Positions 1-8,316 of a stretch of DNA of 64,000 bases are shown piece by piece. The stretch's first letter is position 1. Each line of letters opens with the position of its first letter. The position numbers and the translations under genes were made by a program. This DNA comes from Methylobacterium oryzihabitans (GTDB lineage Bacteria > Pseudomonadota > Alphaproteobacteria > Rhizobiales > Beijerinckiaceae): contig NZ_SACP01000010.1 of assembly GCF_004004555.2 (NCBI RefSeq), positions 1 to 64,000 of the forward strand, written 5' to 3'. The notes below the pieces were generated by a model that made no database searches, was not told the DNA's origin, and saw only the letters and a program-made list of their open reading frames with translations.

Positions 1-212
1 GGCGGCGCGTCGGCGCGAGGGAGCGCCGGCTGGGCCGGCTCCTCGGCGGGCTTGGCGGGCGCCGGGGCATCCTGCCCCTTGGGAGCGGCATCCGCCGGCG
101 GCTGGCCGGCCGGTGCCTGGGCCAGGGCCGCCGGGACCGAGGCGGTCAGCGCCGCCGCCGCGAGGGCGATTCGCAACCTGGACAGGACCGTGCTCTCCGC
201 TTGCTCCGCCAC
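1..212 (-). CDS. Secreted Ala/Pro-rich protein, N-terminal part only
   Basis: The gene runs off the left edge; only about 70 codons are visible. A GTG at 212-210 begins an open frame. Residues 8-31 read as a Sec signal peptide: a basic stretch (SRLRI), a hydrophobic Ala/Leu core and an ALA|QA cleavage site. What follows is low-complexity Ala/Pro with PAK and PAEEP repeats, typical of an envelope or periplasmic linker. An internal start further in cannot be excluded, because no strong ribosome site precedes the GTG. The gene is divergent from pdxJ. Invasion-locus-B-like and other secreted alphaproteobacterial proteins begin this way, but the diagnostic domain would lie outside the window, so no function is assigned. 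Confidence 0.55.
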   Translation of the reverse strand, partial: MAEQAESTVLSRLRIALAAAALTASVPAALAQAPAGQPPADAAPKGQDAPAPAKPAEEPAQPALPRADAP

Positions 213-622
213 GCGCTTCCACCGCCCAACCGCCCCGCGGGCGGGCGGTTCCGCAACGCCATCCGAGCCGCCAGGCTGCGCCGGGAAGGCGGCGAAGTTG
301 TGGGGCGCCGGCAGGGGCGGCCGGGCGGGCGCGTCGCCGCCGCGGGGGAGCCGTCGAACAGACATCGTGAGCCTCTCCGGGGCGGTCACCGGCCGCCCAA
401 GCGATCGTCGGGTTGCGCGCGGCGGCCCCGCCGCGGCGGCCGGACAGTGGGGTGCCGTCGCCGGAGTGTCCAGGCGAGAGGCGCCCGCGACGGCGATTTC
501 CCGGCCGTTCCCGGTGGATGGGCGGCATCCGGACCGGGATTCGGTGCCCGGATGGAAGAACGTCCGGCTGGTCCGCCGGACCTCCGCGCGCTACACCGCG
601 CGGGCCTCACAGAGTGCTTCCG
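213..622. other. Divergent intergenic region, no gene seen
   Basis: About 410 bases separate the minus-strand secreted protein from pdxJ. Several frames are open because of the high GC, but none has a recognisable product, and the frame reading into pdxJ lacks conserved residues before the ATG at 623. The region must hold promoters for both flanking genes. I saw no clear terminator or operator in it. Confidence 0.5.
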
Positions 623-1381
623 ATGTCCGCGTCCTCCCTGCGCCTCGGCGTCAACGTCGATCACGTCGCCACCCTCCGCAACGCCCGCGGCGGCTCCTAC
701 CCGGATCCGGTGCGCGCCGCGCACGAGGCGGTGCGGGCCGGCGCCGACGGGATCACTGCCCATCTGCGCGAGGACCGGCGCCACATCCGGGACGCCGACA
801 TGGAGCGGCTGCGCCGCGAGGTCGACCGCCCGCTCAACTTCGAGATGGCGGCGACCGGCGAGATGGTGGCGCTCGCCTGCGCTCTGCGCCCCCACGCCGC
901 CTGCCTCGTCCCGGAGAAGCGCGAGGAGCGCACCACCGAGGGCGGGCTCGACATCGTGACCGGGCGCGAGCACCTGCGCCCGGCGATCGCGCGGCTGGCC
1001 GGGGCGGGGATCCGGGTGTCGCTGTTCGTCGAGCCGGAGGTCCACGTCATGGAGGCGGCCCGCGCGCTCGGCGCGCCGGTGGTCGAGCTGCACACGGGGA
1101 CGTATTGCGAGGCGTACCTCGCCGGGGACGAGGCGGCGACGGCCCGCGAACTCGCCCGGCTCGCCCGCGCGGCGGCGCACGGGGCCGCCCTCGGGCTCGA
1201 GATCCATGCCGGGCACGGCCTCACCCTCGAGAGCGTCGGGCCGGTGGCGGCGCTGCCGCAGGTGCGCGAGCTGAACATCGGCCACGCCCTCGTCGCCGAG
1301 GCGGTCTTCGTCGGCCTCGGGCCGGCGGTGGCGGCGATGCGGGCGGCGATGGACGCGGCCCGCGCGGAGGCGGCGGCGTGA
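623..1381 (+). CDS. pdxJ: Pyridoxine 5'-phosphate synthase PdxJ
   Basis: PdxJ condenses 1-deoxy-D-xylulose 5-phosphate with 3-amino-2-oxopropyl phosphate to form pyridoxine 5'-phosphate, the last step of DXP-dependent vitamin B6 synthesis in the cytoplasm. The 252-residue protein has the family length. It begins with the conserved [18 protein letters not shown] segment, continues with [13 protein letters not shown] and has the phosphate-binding ELHTG and [15 protein letters not shown] stretches of the TIM barrel. The ATG at 623 is chosen because homology starts right after it; the open frame extends upstream to 413 without conserved sequence. Its stop overlaps the acpS start. The partner enzyme gene pdxA lies 51 kb away at 52092-53096. 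Confidence 0.97.
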   Translation: MSASSLRLGVNVDHVATLRNARGGSYPDPVRAAHEAVRAGADGITAHLREDRRHIRDADMERLRREVDRPLNFEMAATGEMVALACALRPHAACLVPEKREERTTEGGLDIVTGREHLRPAIARLAGAGIRVSLFVEPEVHVMEAARALGAPVVELHTGTYCEAYLAGDEAATARELARLARAAAHGAALGLEIHAGHGLTLESVGPVAALPQVRELNIGHALVAEAVFVGLGPAVAAMRAAMDAARAEAAA

Positions 1382-1776
1382 TCGTCGGCATCGGCTCCGA
1401 CCTGTGCGACATCCGCCGGATCGAGCGCTCCCTGGCGCGGTTCGGCGACCGCTTCACCCACCGGGTCTTCACCGAGGGCGAGCGCGCCCGCAGCGACCGG
1501 CGCGCGGCCCGCGCGCCGTCCTACGCCCGCCGCTTCGCCGCCAAGGAGGCCTGCGCCAAGGCGCTCGGCACCGGCATGAGCGGGGGGGTGTTCTGGCGCG
1601 ACATGGAGGTGGTCAACCTGCCGGGCGGGCGCCCGACCCTGCGCCTGACCGGAGGCGCGGCGGCGCGCCTCGCCGCCCTGGTCCCGGATGGGCACCGCGG
1701 GGTGGTCCACGTGACGCTCACCGACGACCCGCCGCTGGCCCAGGCCTTCGTGATCATCGAGGCGCTGCCGGCGTGA
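1378..1776 (+). CDS. acpS: Holo-[acyl-carrier-protein] synthase AcpS
   Basis: AcpS transfers 4'-phosphopantetheine from coenzyme A to a serine of acyl carrier protein. The 132-residue protein starts at a GTG sharing a GTGA overlap with the pdxJ stop, a sign of translational coupling. The metal-binding Asp lies in [15 protein letters not shown] at the N terminus, and the second signature is [14 protein letters not shown] around residues 55-68. The length fits the family (about 125-140). The order pdxJ-acpS-lepB-rnc-era is a familiar alphaproteobacterial arrangement, so cotranscription with downstream genes is likely, with a 142-base gap before lepB. Confidence 0.96.
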   Translation: MIVGIGSDLCDIRRIERSLARFGDRFTHRVFTEGERARSDRRAARAPSYARRFAAKEACAKALGTGMSGGVFWRDMEVVNLPGGRPTLRLTGGAAARLAALVPDGHRGVVHVTLTDDPPLAQAFVIIEALPA

Positions 1777-1918
1777 GTCGGCGCACGCCGCGTCACCGCG
1801 CCTGCCGGGTGCCGCGTTGCGAGGCCGCGGAGGTTGGTCTAGACCGCCCGCTTGCGGCAGGCCGGGCGGCGTGCCACCGGCGGCAGCCAAGGCGGGAGGA
1901 CCGCCGGAGACGAAGACG

Positions 1919-2710
1919 ATGGACCGTGCGCGCAGCAACCAGGACGTGAAGGCCGGTCGGGAGGCCGGCCTGTGGGACTCGATCAAGGAAACCCTCAAGG
2001 TCGGCATCCAGGCGCTGCTCATCGCGGTCGTGGTCCGGACCCTGCTGTTCCAGCCGTTCAACATCCCGTCCGGGTCGCTGGTGCCGACGCTGCTGATCGG
2101 CGACTACCTGTTCGTATCGAAATATTCCTACGGCTATTCCAAGTATTCGCTGCCGCTGTCGGAGTATCTGCCGTTCCAGGCCCACGGCCGGATCTGGGGC
2201 GCCGAGCCCAAGCGCGGCGACATCGCGGTGTTCAAGCTGCCGAAGGACAATTCCACCGACTACATCAAGCGGGTGATCGGTCTGCCCGGCGACCGCATCC
2301 AGATGATCAACGGCCTCCTCAACATCAACGGCCGGCCGGTGAAGCGCGAGCAGATCGCCGACTACTCGACCACCGACGCCTTCGGCCAGCCGACCCAGGT
2401 CGCCCAGTACACCGAGACGCTGCCGAACGGCGTCTCGCACACGATCATCGAGCGCGACGGCGACCGCGGCCTGTGGGACAACACCAGCGTCTACACCGTG
2501 CCGGCCAACCACTTCTTCATGATGGGCGACAACCGCGACAACTCCACCGACTCGCGCGATCTCGGCAGCGTCGGCTACGTGCCGTTCGAGAACTTCGTCG
2601 GCCGGGCGGAGGTCATCTTCTTCTCGGTCGACGAGGGCGCGGCCGCGTGGCAGGTGTGGAACTGGCCCTGGACCGTGCGCTGGAGCCGGCTGTTCAAGCC
2701 GATCCACTGA
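1919..2710 (+). CDS. lepB: Signal peptidase I
   Basis: Type I leader peptidase removes Sec and Tat signal peptides at the periplasmic face of the inner membrane. The 263-residue protein has one N-terminal membrane segment (about 27-45), then box B IPSGSLVPTLLIGDYL with the presumed catalytic Ser53, box D DYIKRVIGLPGD with the general-base Lys117, and box E GDNRDNSTDSR. The nucleophile is followed by Leu rather than the usual Met of the PSGSM box. The ATG at 1919 follows a GGAG-containing leader and leaves a short cytoplasmic tail; the open frame reaches upstream to 1817 without recognisable sequence. It sits between acpS and rnc, with 11 bases before rnc. Confidence 0.96.
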   Translation: MDRARSNQDVKAGREAGLWDSIKETLKVGIQALLIAVVVRTLLFQPFNIPSGSLVPTLLIGDYLFVSKYSYGYSKYSLPLSEYLPFQAHGRIWGAEPKRGDIAVFKLPKDNSTDYIKRVIGLPGDRIQMINGLLNINGRPVKREQIADYSTTDAFGQPTQVAQYTETLPNGVSHTIIERDGDRGLWDNTSVYTVPANHFFMMGDNRDNSTDSRDLGSVGYVPFENFVGRAEVIFFSVDEGAAAWQVWNWPWTVRWSRLFKPIH

Positions 2711-2721
2711 CGGGGGCCGAA

Positions 2722-3519
2722 TTGGACACCGACGTGGACGCCGACGACGGCCCCGCCGAGATCCGGATCGCGACCGGGGCCGCCCCGCCGGCCCGGGCCC
2801 GCAAGGGCACGCGCCCGCGCCCGGACCTGGCGGTCCTCGAGGAGCAGGTCGGCCACCGGTTCCGCGACCGGTCGCTGCTGATCCGGGCGCTCACCCATGT
2901 CAGCGCCGCATCTGGCAGCGGCGGCAGCTACCAGCGGCTCGAATTCCTCGGCGACCGGGTGCTGGGCCTCGCGGTCGCCGACGGGCTGTTCGCGGCCCTG
3001 CCCGACGCCGACGAGGGCGACCTGTCGCGGCGGCTGTCGGGGCTGGTGCGCCGCGAGAGCTGCGCCGCCGTCGCCACCGCCTGGAACGTCGGCCCGCACC
3101 TGAAGCTCGGCCTCGGCGAGGTCCATGGCGGCGGGCGCCGCAACGCCGCGATCCTGGCCGACGCCTGCGAGGCGATCCTCGGGGCGGTGTTCCTCGATGC
3201 CGGCTACGACGCCGCCAAGGCGGTGATCGACCGCGCCTTCGCGGCCGGGGAGGAGACCGGCGGCACCCGCAGCCGCGACCCGAAATCGGCCCTCCAGGAA
3301 TGGGCCCAGGCGCGGGGGCTGGCGCCGCCGACCTACGTCGTGGCGGAGCGCTCCGGCCCCGATCACGCGCCGCGCTTCTATATCGAGGCCCGGCTCGCCG
3401 GCCTCGCCCCCGGGCTCGGCGTCGGCGGGTCGAAGCGGCTCGCCGAACAGGAGGCCGCCCGGCTGCTGCTGGTCCGCGAGGGCGTGTGGGAGAACGAGCC
3501 CGAGGCCGGGCAGGACTGA
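2722..3519 (+). CDS. rnc: Ribonuclease III
   Basis: RNase III cleaves double-stranded RNA, including the rRNA precursor. The protein is about 265 residues. After a poorly conserved acidic N-terminal tail of about 35 residues comes the catalytic domain, with the signature YQRLEFLGDRVLGL and the second acidic site ADACEAILGAVFLDAGYD. A C-terminal double-stranded RNA-binding domain starts near DPKSALQEWAQARG and ends with GGSKRLAEQEAARLLL. The start is uncertain. No ATG is available near the lepB stop, so TTG at 2722 is chosen, with GTG at 2734 as the alternative. The era start follows the stop by 5 bases. Confidence 0.94.
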   Translation: MDTDVDADDGPAEIRIATGAAPPARARKGTRPRPDLAVLEEQVGHRFRDRSLLIRALTHVSAASGSGGSYQRLEFLGDRVLGLAVADGLFAALPDADEGDLSRRLSGLVRRESCAAVATAWNVGPHLKLGLGEVHGGGRRNAAILADACEAILGAVFLDAGYDAAKAVIDRAFAAGEETGGTRSRDPKSALQEWAQARGLAPPTYVVAERSGPDHAPRFYIEARLAGLAPGLGVGGSKRLAEQEAARLLLVREGVWENEPEAGQD

Positions 3520-3524
3520 GCGAG

Positions 3525-4466
3525 ATGGCACAAGACACTCCCCCCGACGAGGCCGCCGGCCCGTCCGAGGCCCAGACCCGCGCGGGCTTCGTCGCGCTCA
3601 TCGGCGTGCCGAATGCCGGCAAGTCGACCCTGCTCAACAGCCTCGTCGGGACCAAGGTCTCGATCGTGTCGCGCAAGGTCCAGACCACCCGGGCGCTGAT
3701 CCGCGGCATCGCGATGGACGGGCCAGCGCAGATCGTCCTCGTCGACACGCCCGGCATCTTCGCCCCCAAGCGCCGGCTCGACCGGGCGATGGTCACCTCG
3801 GCCTGGAGCGGCGCGGCGGACGCCGACGCGGTCTGCCTCCTCGTCGACGCGCGCAAGGGGGTCGACGAGGAGGTCGCGGCGATCCTCGGGCGGCTGCCCG
3901 ACCTGCGCCGGCCCAAGATCCTGATCCTGAACAAGATCGACCTGATCCCCCGCGAGCGCCTGCTGGCGCTCGCCGCCGACCTCAACGGGCGGGTGCCGTT
4001 CGACCACACCTTCATGGTCTCGGCGCTGAACGGCGACGGCGTCGACGACCTGCGCCGGGCGCTCGCCGCGCAGATGCCGCCGGGCCCCTGGCTCTACCCC
4101 GAGGATCAGGTCTCGGACGCGCCCCTGCGCGTGCTCGCCGCCGAGATCACCCGCGAGAAGATCTACGACCGGCTGCACGAGGAACTGCCCTATTCCTCCA
4201 CGGTCGAGACCGACCAGTGGCAGGTGCGCAAGGACGGTTCGGTCCGCATCGAGCAGACGATCTTCGTCGAGCGCGAGAGCCAACGGAAGATCGTGCTCGG
4301 CAAGGGCGGCCAGACGATCAAGGCGATCGGGCAGGCGGCCCGGGTCGAGATCGCCGAGGCGGCCGAGGCCGAGGTCCACCTGTTCCTGTTCGTGAAGGTG
4401 CGCGAGAACTGGGCCGACGACCCCGAGCGCTACCGCGAGATGGGGCTGGAGTTCCCCCGCGGGTGA
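3525..4466 (+). CDS. era: GTPase Era
   Basis: Era is an essential GTPase that binds the 3' end of 16S rRNA and acts in 30S maturation. The 313-residue protein shows G1 GVPNAGKST, G3 DTPGIF and G4 NKID. A C-terminal KH domain carries ERESQRKIVLGKGGQTIKAIG near residues 245-265. The ATG at 3525 is 5 bases after rnc, so rnc and era are surely cotranscribed. In many alphaproteobacteria recO follows era; here the stop overlaps a predicted rRNA methyltransferase gene (GTGA) instead. Confidence 0.97.
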   Translation: MAQDTPPDEAAGPSEAQTRAGFVALIGVPNAGKSTLLNSLVGTKVSIVSRKVQTTRALIRGIAMDGPAQIVLVDTPGIFAPKRRLDRAMVTSAWSGAADADAVCLLVDARKGVDEEVAAILGRLPDLRRPKILILNKIDLIPRERLLALAADLNGRVPFDHTFMVSALNGDGVDDLRRALAAQMPPGPWLYPEDQVSDAPLRVLAAEITREKIYDRLHEELPYSSTVETDQWQVRKDGSVRIEQTIFVERESQRKIVLGKGGQTIKAIGQAARVEIAEAAEAEVHLFLFVKVRENWADDPERYREMGLEFPRG

Positions 4467-5380
4467 GTGCCGGTCCCGATTCCGCTGTCTACGGCCGGCC
4501 GCCGCCCGAGCTCGCCGACCCGCCCGAGGGCGCCGTCCAGCTCTCGCCGCTGATCCCGGGCTCCGAGGCCCTGGAGGCCATCGCGCCCGGCACCCTGTCG
4601 GACCTCGCCGTGCTGGCCCCGCCCGGCACCGTCGAGCGGCGCTTCACCCTCGCCCTCGCCCTGCGGGCGCTGGCGGCGGACGGCGCGCTGACGGTGCTGG
4701 CGCCCAAGGAGAAGGGCGGATCCCGCCTCGCCCGCGAACTCGCCGGGTTCGGCTGCGCTGTCGAGGAGACCGCAAAGCGCCATCACCGCGTCTGCCGCAC
4801 CCGACGGCCGGCACGGCCCGACGGGCTCGACGCGGCGCTGGCCGAGGGCGCCCCCCGGCGCCTCGACGATCTTGGCCTGTGGAGCCAGCCCGGGGTGTTC
4901 AGTTGGAACCGGATCGATCCCGGCACCGCGCTGCTGCTGGAGAACCTCCCGGCGCTCGCGGGCCGCGGCGCCGATCTCGGCTGCGGCATCGGCGTGCTGG
5001 CGAAGGCGGTGCTCGCCGCCCCGAAGGTGACCGCGCTGGCCCTCGTCGATATCGACCGCCGGGCGGTCGAGGCCGCCCGGCGCAACGTCGAGGATCCGCG
5101 GGCGAGCTTCGCCTGGGCCGACCTGCGCGAGGCCGGCGCGGTGCCCGAACGCCTCGATTTCGTGGTGATGAATCCGCCGTTCCACGACGGCGGCGCCGAG
5201 GACCGGGCGCTCGGCCAGGGCTTCGTGCGCCGCGCCGCGGCGAGCCTGCGCCCCGGCGGCACCCTGTGGCTCACCGCCAACGCCCATCTGCCCTACGAGG
5301 CCGTGCTGGACGAGTCGTTCCGGCAGGTCACGCCCCGGGCGTCGGAGCGCGGCTACAAGGTGTTCGAGGCGAAGAAGTGA
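4463..5380 (+). CDS. RsmC-like class I methyltransferase
   Basis: The 305-residue protein has the two-part layout of the RsmC/RlmG family: a degenerate N-terminal methyltransferase-like half, then an active Rossmann half. The second half contains the SAM-binding ADLGCGIGVLAKAVLA and the catalytic NPPFHDGG motif, the NPPF type typical of guanine-N2 methyltransferases. The likely substrate is a guanine of rRNA, but the exact base cannot be read from sequence. GTG at 4463 overlaps the era stop and is the only start close to it. The gene lies between era and an rRNA pseudouridine synthase gene, which supports a ribosome-maturation role. Confidence 0.85.
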   Translation: MSAGPDSAVYGRPPPELADPPEGAVQLSPLIPGSEALEAIAPGTLSDLAVLAPPGTVERRFTLALALRALAADGALTVLAPKEKGGSRLARELAGFGCAVEETAKRHHRVCRTRRPARPDGLDAALAEGAPRRLDDLGLWSQPGVFSWNRIDPGTALLLENLPALAGRGADLGCGIGVLAKAVLAAPKVTALALVDIDRRAVEAARRNVEDPRASFAWADLREAGAVPERLDFVVMNPPFHDGGAEDRALGQGFVRRAAASLRPGGTLWLTANAHLPYEAVLDESFRQVTPRASERGYKVFEAKK

Positions 5381-5390
5381 GAACAAGGCG

Positions 5391-6128
5391 ATGAGCGCGT
5401 CGGTCCGGCTCGACCGGCTGCTCGCCAATCTCGGCTACGGTTCCCGGCGGGAGATCCAGGCGCTGGCCCACGGGGGTGCGATCCGCCTCAATGGGGCGGT
5501 GCTCGGCGAGGCCGACCGGCGCATCGCGGTGACGCCCGACCTGCCGGAGCGGATGACCGTGCGCGGCGAGCCCGTGGACCCGCCGCCCGGGCTGGTGCTG
5601 ATGCTCCACAAGCCCCTCGGCGCCACCTGCTCGCACAAGGAGGCCGGCCCGCTCGTCTACGGCCTGCTGCCGGAGCGCTGGCGCCGGCGCGACCCGGCGC
5701 TCTCGACGGTCGGCCGGCTCGACAAGGACACGTCGGGCCTTCTGCTGCTGACCGACGACGGCGCCCTGCTGCACCGGATCATCGCCCCGAAGGCGAAGGT
5801 GACCAAGCGCTACCGGGTCGTGCTGGCGCGCCCGCTGCGCGGCGACGAGGCCGAGGTGTTCGCCTCCGGCACGCTGATGCTCGACGGTGAGGACAAGCCG
5901 CTGCTGCCGGCCGCGCTCACCGTCGAGGATTCGCGCCGGGCCAGCCTCGTGCTGGGCGAAGGCCGCTACCATCAGGTCCGGCGGATGTTCGCGGCGCTCG
6001 GCAACCACGTCGAGGCGCTGCACCGCGACCGCGTCGGCGGCCTCGACCTCCCCGGCGACCTCGGACCGGGTCAGTTCCGGCGGCTCGGGCCGGACGAGGT
6101 CGCGCGGATCTTCTCGGAACCTGTTTGA
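5391..6128 (+). CDS. RsuA-family 16S/23S rRNA pseudouridine synthase
   Basis: The enzyme isomerises a specific uridine in rRNA to pseudouridine. The 245-residue protein has an N-terminal S4 RNA-binding domain (RLDRLLANLGYGSRRE, residues 6-21) and the RsuA/RluB-type catalytic motif TVGRLDKDTSGLLLLT with its nucleophilic Asp. KAKVTKRYRV and EGRYHQVRRMFAALG are also family signatures. ATG at 5391 follows an AAGG stretch and lies 10 bases after the methyltransferase stop, so the two are probably cotranscribed. The stop codon TGA is also the first three bases of a dispersed repeat (6126-6276). Confidence 0.92.
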   Translation: MSASVRLDRLLANLGYGSRREIQALAHGGAIRLNGAVLGEADRRIAVTPDLPERMTVRGEPVDPPPGLVLMLHKPLGATCSHKEAGPLVYGLLPERWRRRDPALSTVGRLDKDTSGLLLLTDDGALLHRIIAPKAKVTKRYRVVLARPLRGDEAEVFASGTLMLDGEDKPLLPAALTVEDSRRASLVLGEGRYHQVRRMFAALGNHVEALHRDRVGGLDLPGDLGPGQFRRLGPDEVARIFSEPV

Positions 6129-6276
6129 TACGATGTCCGGACGATTCGTTCCGGAAATCGTATCGCCAGCCCGCGCGGTGCAGAGCAAGGCTCTGCGCGC
6201 ACCTGAGCGAAGCCGATTTCCTCATCGCGAAGCGATTGCGCAGCAATCGCCGAGCGATCAATCGAAAATCGCATGA
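6126..6276 (+). repeat. Dispersed intergenic repeat, family A copy 1
   Basis: This is one of four related copies (others near 10973, 12474 and 40377). It opens with TGATACGAT, whose inverse ATCGTATCG follows about 20 bases later, giving a hairpin directly after the upstream stop codon. Shared blocks follow: CCAGCCCGCGCGG, CCTGAGCGAAGCCGA, GCATCGCGAAGCGAT-like and CGAGCGATCAATCG. It ends in CGCATGA. The first three bases are the stop codon of the pseudouridine synthase gene. Confidence 0.85.
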
Positions 6277-6301
6277 CTCGTCGTCTAAAGGATAACCGCC
6301 G

Positions 6302-6466
6302 CTTTCCCGGACGACTGAAACGCAGTGGAAGGAGATCCGGGATCCAGCACGACAAGTCGCGAAGCGTCTGATTCTCGGCAACGTTGCCGGTATCGAGCCG
6401 CTTCGCGGCACTTCCTGTGCTGGATCCCGGATCTCCTTCCGCTTTCGCTCCAGTCGTCCGGGAAAG
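6302..6466. repeat. Long inverted repeat, family B copy 1
   Basis: The outer arms CTTTCCCGGACGACTG (6302-6317) and CAGTCGTCCGGGAAAG (6451-6466) are perfect inverse copies. Pairing continues inward with few mismatches for about 49 bases per arm, through GGAAGGAGATCCGGGATCC. The central 65 bases are unpaired. A second copy lies at 42061-42228. Together with the preceding family A repeat this accounts for most of the 395-base gap between the pseudouridine synthase and the sugar transferase gene. Confidence 0.88.
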
Positions 6467-6523
6467 GGGTTCTCCCGGCGGTCCATGCCGTAGAAAAAAC
6501 CCTCGGATAGGCTCCGGCGCCGG

Positions 6524-8026
6524 TCAGTAGGCGTTGCGGAAGGCGCTGCGGGCCAGCACCGTCATCACCAGGATCTGGATGTCGAACCACAGCGACCAGT
6601 TGTCGATGTAGTGCAGGTCGTGCTCGACGCGCCGGCGCATGTCGGCATCTGTCAGGGTCTCGCCGCGCAGCCCGTTGACCTGGGCCCAGCCGGTGATGCC
6701 CGGCCGCACGTTGTGGCGGCGGGCGTAGCGGGCGATCCGGCGCTCGAAGCTGCGGTCGTGGGCGAGGGCGTGCGGCCGCGGCCCGACCAGCGACATGTCG
6801 CCCCGGATCACGTTCAGGAGTTGCGGCAGCTCGTCGAGGTTGGTGCGGCGCAGGACCCGTCCGACCCGGGTGATGCGGTCGTCGTTGCGGGTGGCCTGCC
6901 GAAAAACCGCGTCCTTGGCCGTGCGCATGCTGCGGAACTTGAAGACCGAGAACGCCTCCTGGTTGAAGCCGTGCCGGCGCTGCCGGAACAGGCACGGACC
7001 GGGCGTGTCGAGGCGGATCACGACGGCGATCAGAAGAAGCAGCGGAGACAGCAGGGCAAGCGCCGTGGCCGCCACCAGGAGGTCGAAACTGCGCTTGACC
7101 GCGATCTCGAGCGGACCCAGCGGCGGCCGGCCGATCCGGAGCCCGGTCAGGCGGCCGACGCGGTCGACCCGGACCTCGCCGAAGCGGTCCATGACCCGTC
7201 CCGGGCGCAGGTGGAGGCCGACCGGCACGCGCAGGAAGGCGTCGATGCAGGATTCCAGCGGCGCCACCTCGCCCCACGGGATCAGGATGAAGACGTCGTC
7301 GGGCTTGAGGAAGCGCACCACCGAGACGGCGAGGTCGAGATCCTCGGCCAGCCGCGCCCGCACCTCCTCGGGATCGACGGTCGTGTCGGGTGAGCGCAGG
7401 ACCGTCTCGCCGATCACCCGCAGGCCGAGGTCGTACGCGTCGTGCCGGGCATGGAAGCTCGCGACGTCGGCCTCGTAGCCGACGAGATGGACGCGCCGGG
7501 CCGAGACCGAACGCGGCGTGCTGTGGCGCCGTACCAGCGACACGGTGAGGCGCCGGGCGACGACGACCGCCGGGAGGCCGGCGGCGAAGCAGACCAGCAC
7601 GCCGATCCGCGACACCTCGCCGGTGGTCTTGGTAAGGAAGCCGACGATCAGGGCACCGGTCCAGGCCGCGAGCCACAGGGTGGCGGTGCGCCGCAGCAGC
7701 GGCACGCCCGAGAGGGCCGCCTCGACGCTGTATTCGCCGCGGGCGAGGGTCGGCACGATCAGGAAGGCCGTCACCAGGACGAGCACGTGCCAGACCGCCT
7801 CGATCCCGGATCCGGCCTCTCCCGGCAGCGAGCGGTGGACGAGTTCGGCGAGGAACCCGACGCACGCGATCGCTAGGCAGTCGGCCAGGGCCAGGGCGGC
7901 GCCGATCGCGAGCCGCAACAGGCCGCGGCCGCGCCGCGGCATCAGCGAGGTCCAGCGCGTCGAGGGGCGTTCGTCCGGCACGGCACGGGCGGAGGACCGC
8001 ACGGCGGGCTGTCGCGCGCGTGGCAT
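6524..8026 (-). CDS. Polyprenyl-phosphate sugar phosphotransferase (exopolysaccharide initiation)
   Basis: This membrane enzyme transfers a hexose 1-phosphate from a UDP-sugar to undecaprenyl phosphate, starting a polysaccharide repeat unit. The 500-residue protein matches the WcaJ/ExoY-type layout: an N-terminal multi-helix membrane domain, a central nucleotide-binding-like region, another membrane helix, and a C-terminal bacterial sugar-transferase domain. That domain shows KRSFDLLVA, FKFRSM, RRTNLDELPQLLNV, GDMSLVGPRP and PGITGWAQVNGLRG. ATG at 8026 follows GGGAG at suitable spacing; the open frame continues to 8257 without conserved sequence. No other polysaccharide gene is adjacent. Confidence 0.93.
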   Translation of the reverse strand: MPRARQPAVRSSARAVPDERPSTRWTSLMPRRGRGLLRLAIGAALALADCLAIACVGFLAELVHRSLPGEAGSGIEAVWHVLVLVTAFLIVPTLARGEYSVEAALSGVPLLRRTATLWLAAWTGALIVGFLTKTTGEVSRIGVLVCFAAGLPAVVVARRLTVSLVRRHSTPRSVSARRVHLVGYEADVASFHARHDAYDLGLRVIGETVLRSPDTTVDPEEVRARLAEDLDLAVSVVRFLKPDDVFILIPWGEVAPLESCIDAFLRVPVGLHLRPGRVMDRFGEVRVDRVGRLTGLRIGRPPLGPLEIAVKRSFDLLVAATALALLSPLLLLIAVVIRLDTPGPCLFRQRRHGFNQEAFSVFKFRSMRTAKDAVFRQATRNDDRITRVGRVLRRTNLDELPQLLNVIRGDMSLVGPRPHALAHDRSFERRIARYARRHNVRPGITGWAQVNGLRGETLTDADMRRRVEHDLHYIDNWSLWFDIQILVMTVLARSAFRNAY

Positions 8027-8316
8027 CGGCGTCGTTGCTCCCTCTGCGGCCCCCCGGCTTATCGGTGCCGGGTGGAACCATAATTCGTTGCCGTCCGTGC
8101 CGTTCCGGGACGGCGGGCGGACGGGACGATCCGTCAGGCAAGAAGAGGACCGGGGAACTGCACGCGAGGTGCCCGCGAGCGCGACAGGGCTGGGTTGTCG
8201 CGAACAGGAGAGCGGCCCTGGACGAGACCTTGTATGACGAGGCACGCACGCGATCAATCGCGGGCGCCGACGGGCCGGGAGGCCTCCGCGGCGAAGCGGG
8301 CCAGGGAGGGACGGGG

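Noticed and set aside
6126-6466. Insertion-sequence remnant
   Set aside because: Neither repeat contains transposase-like coding sequence; both recur elsewhere as complete non-coding elements.
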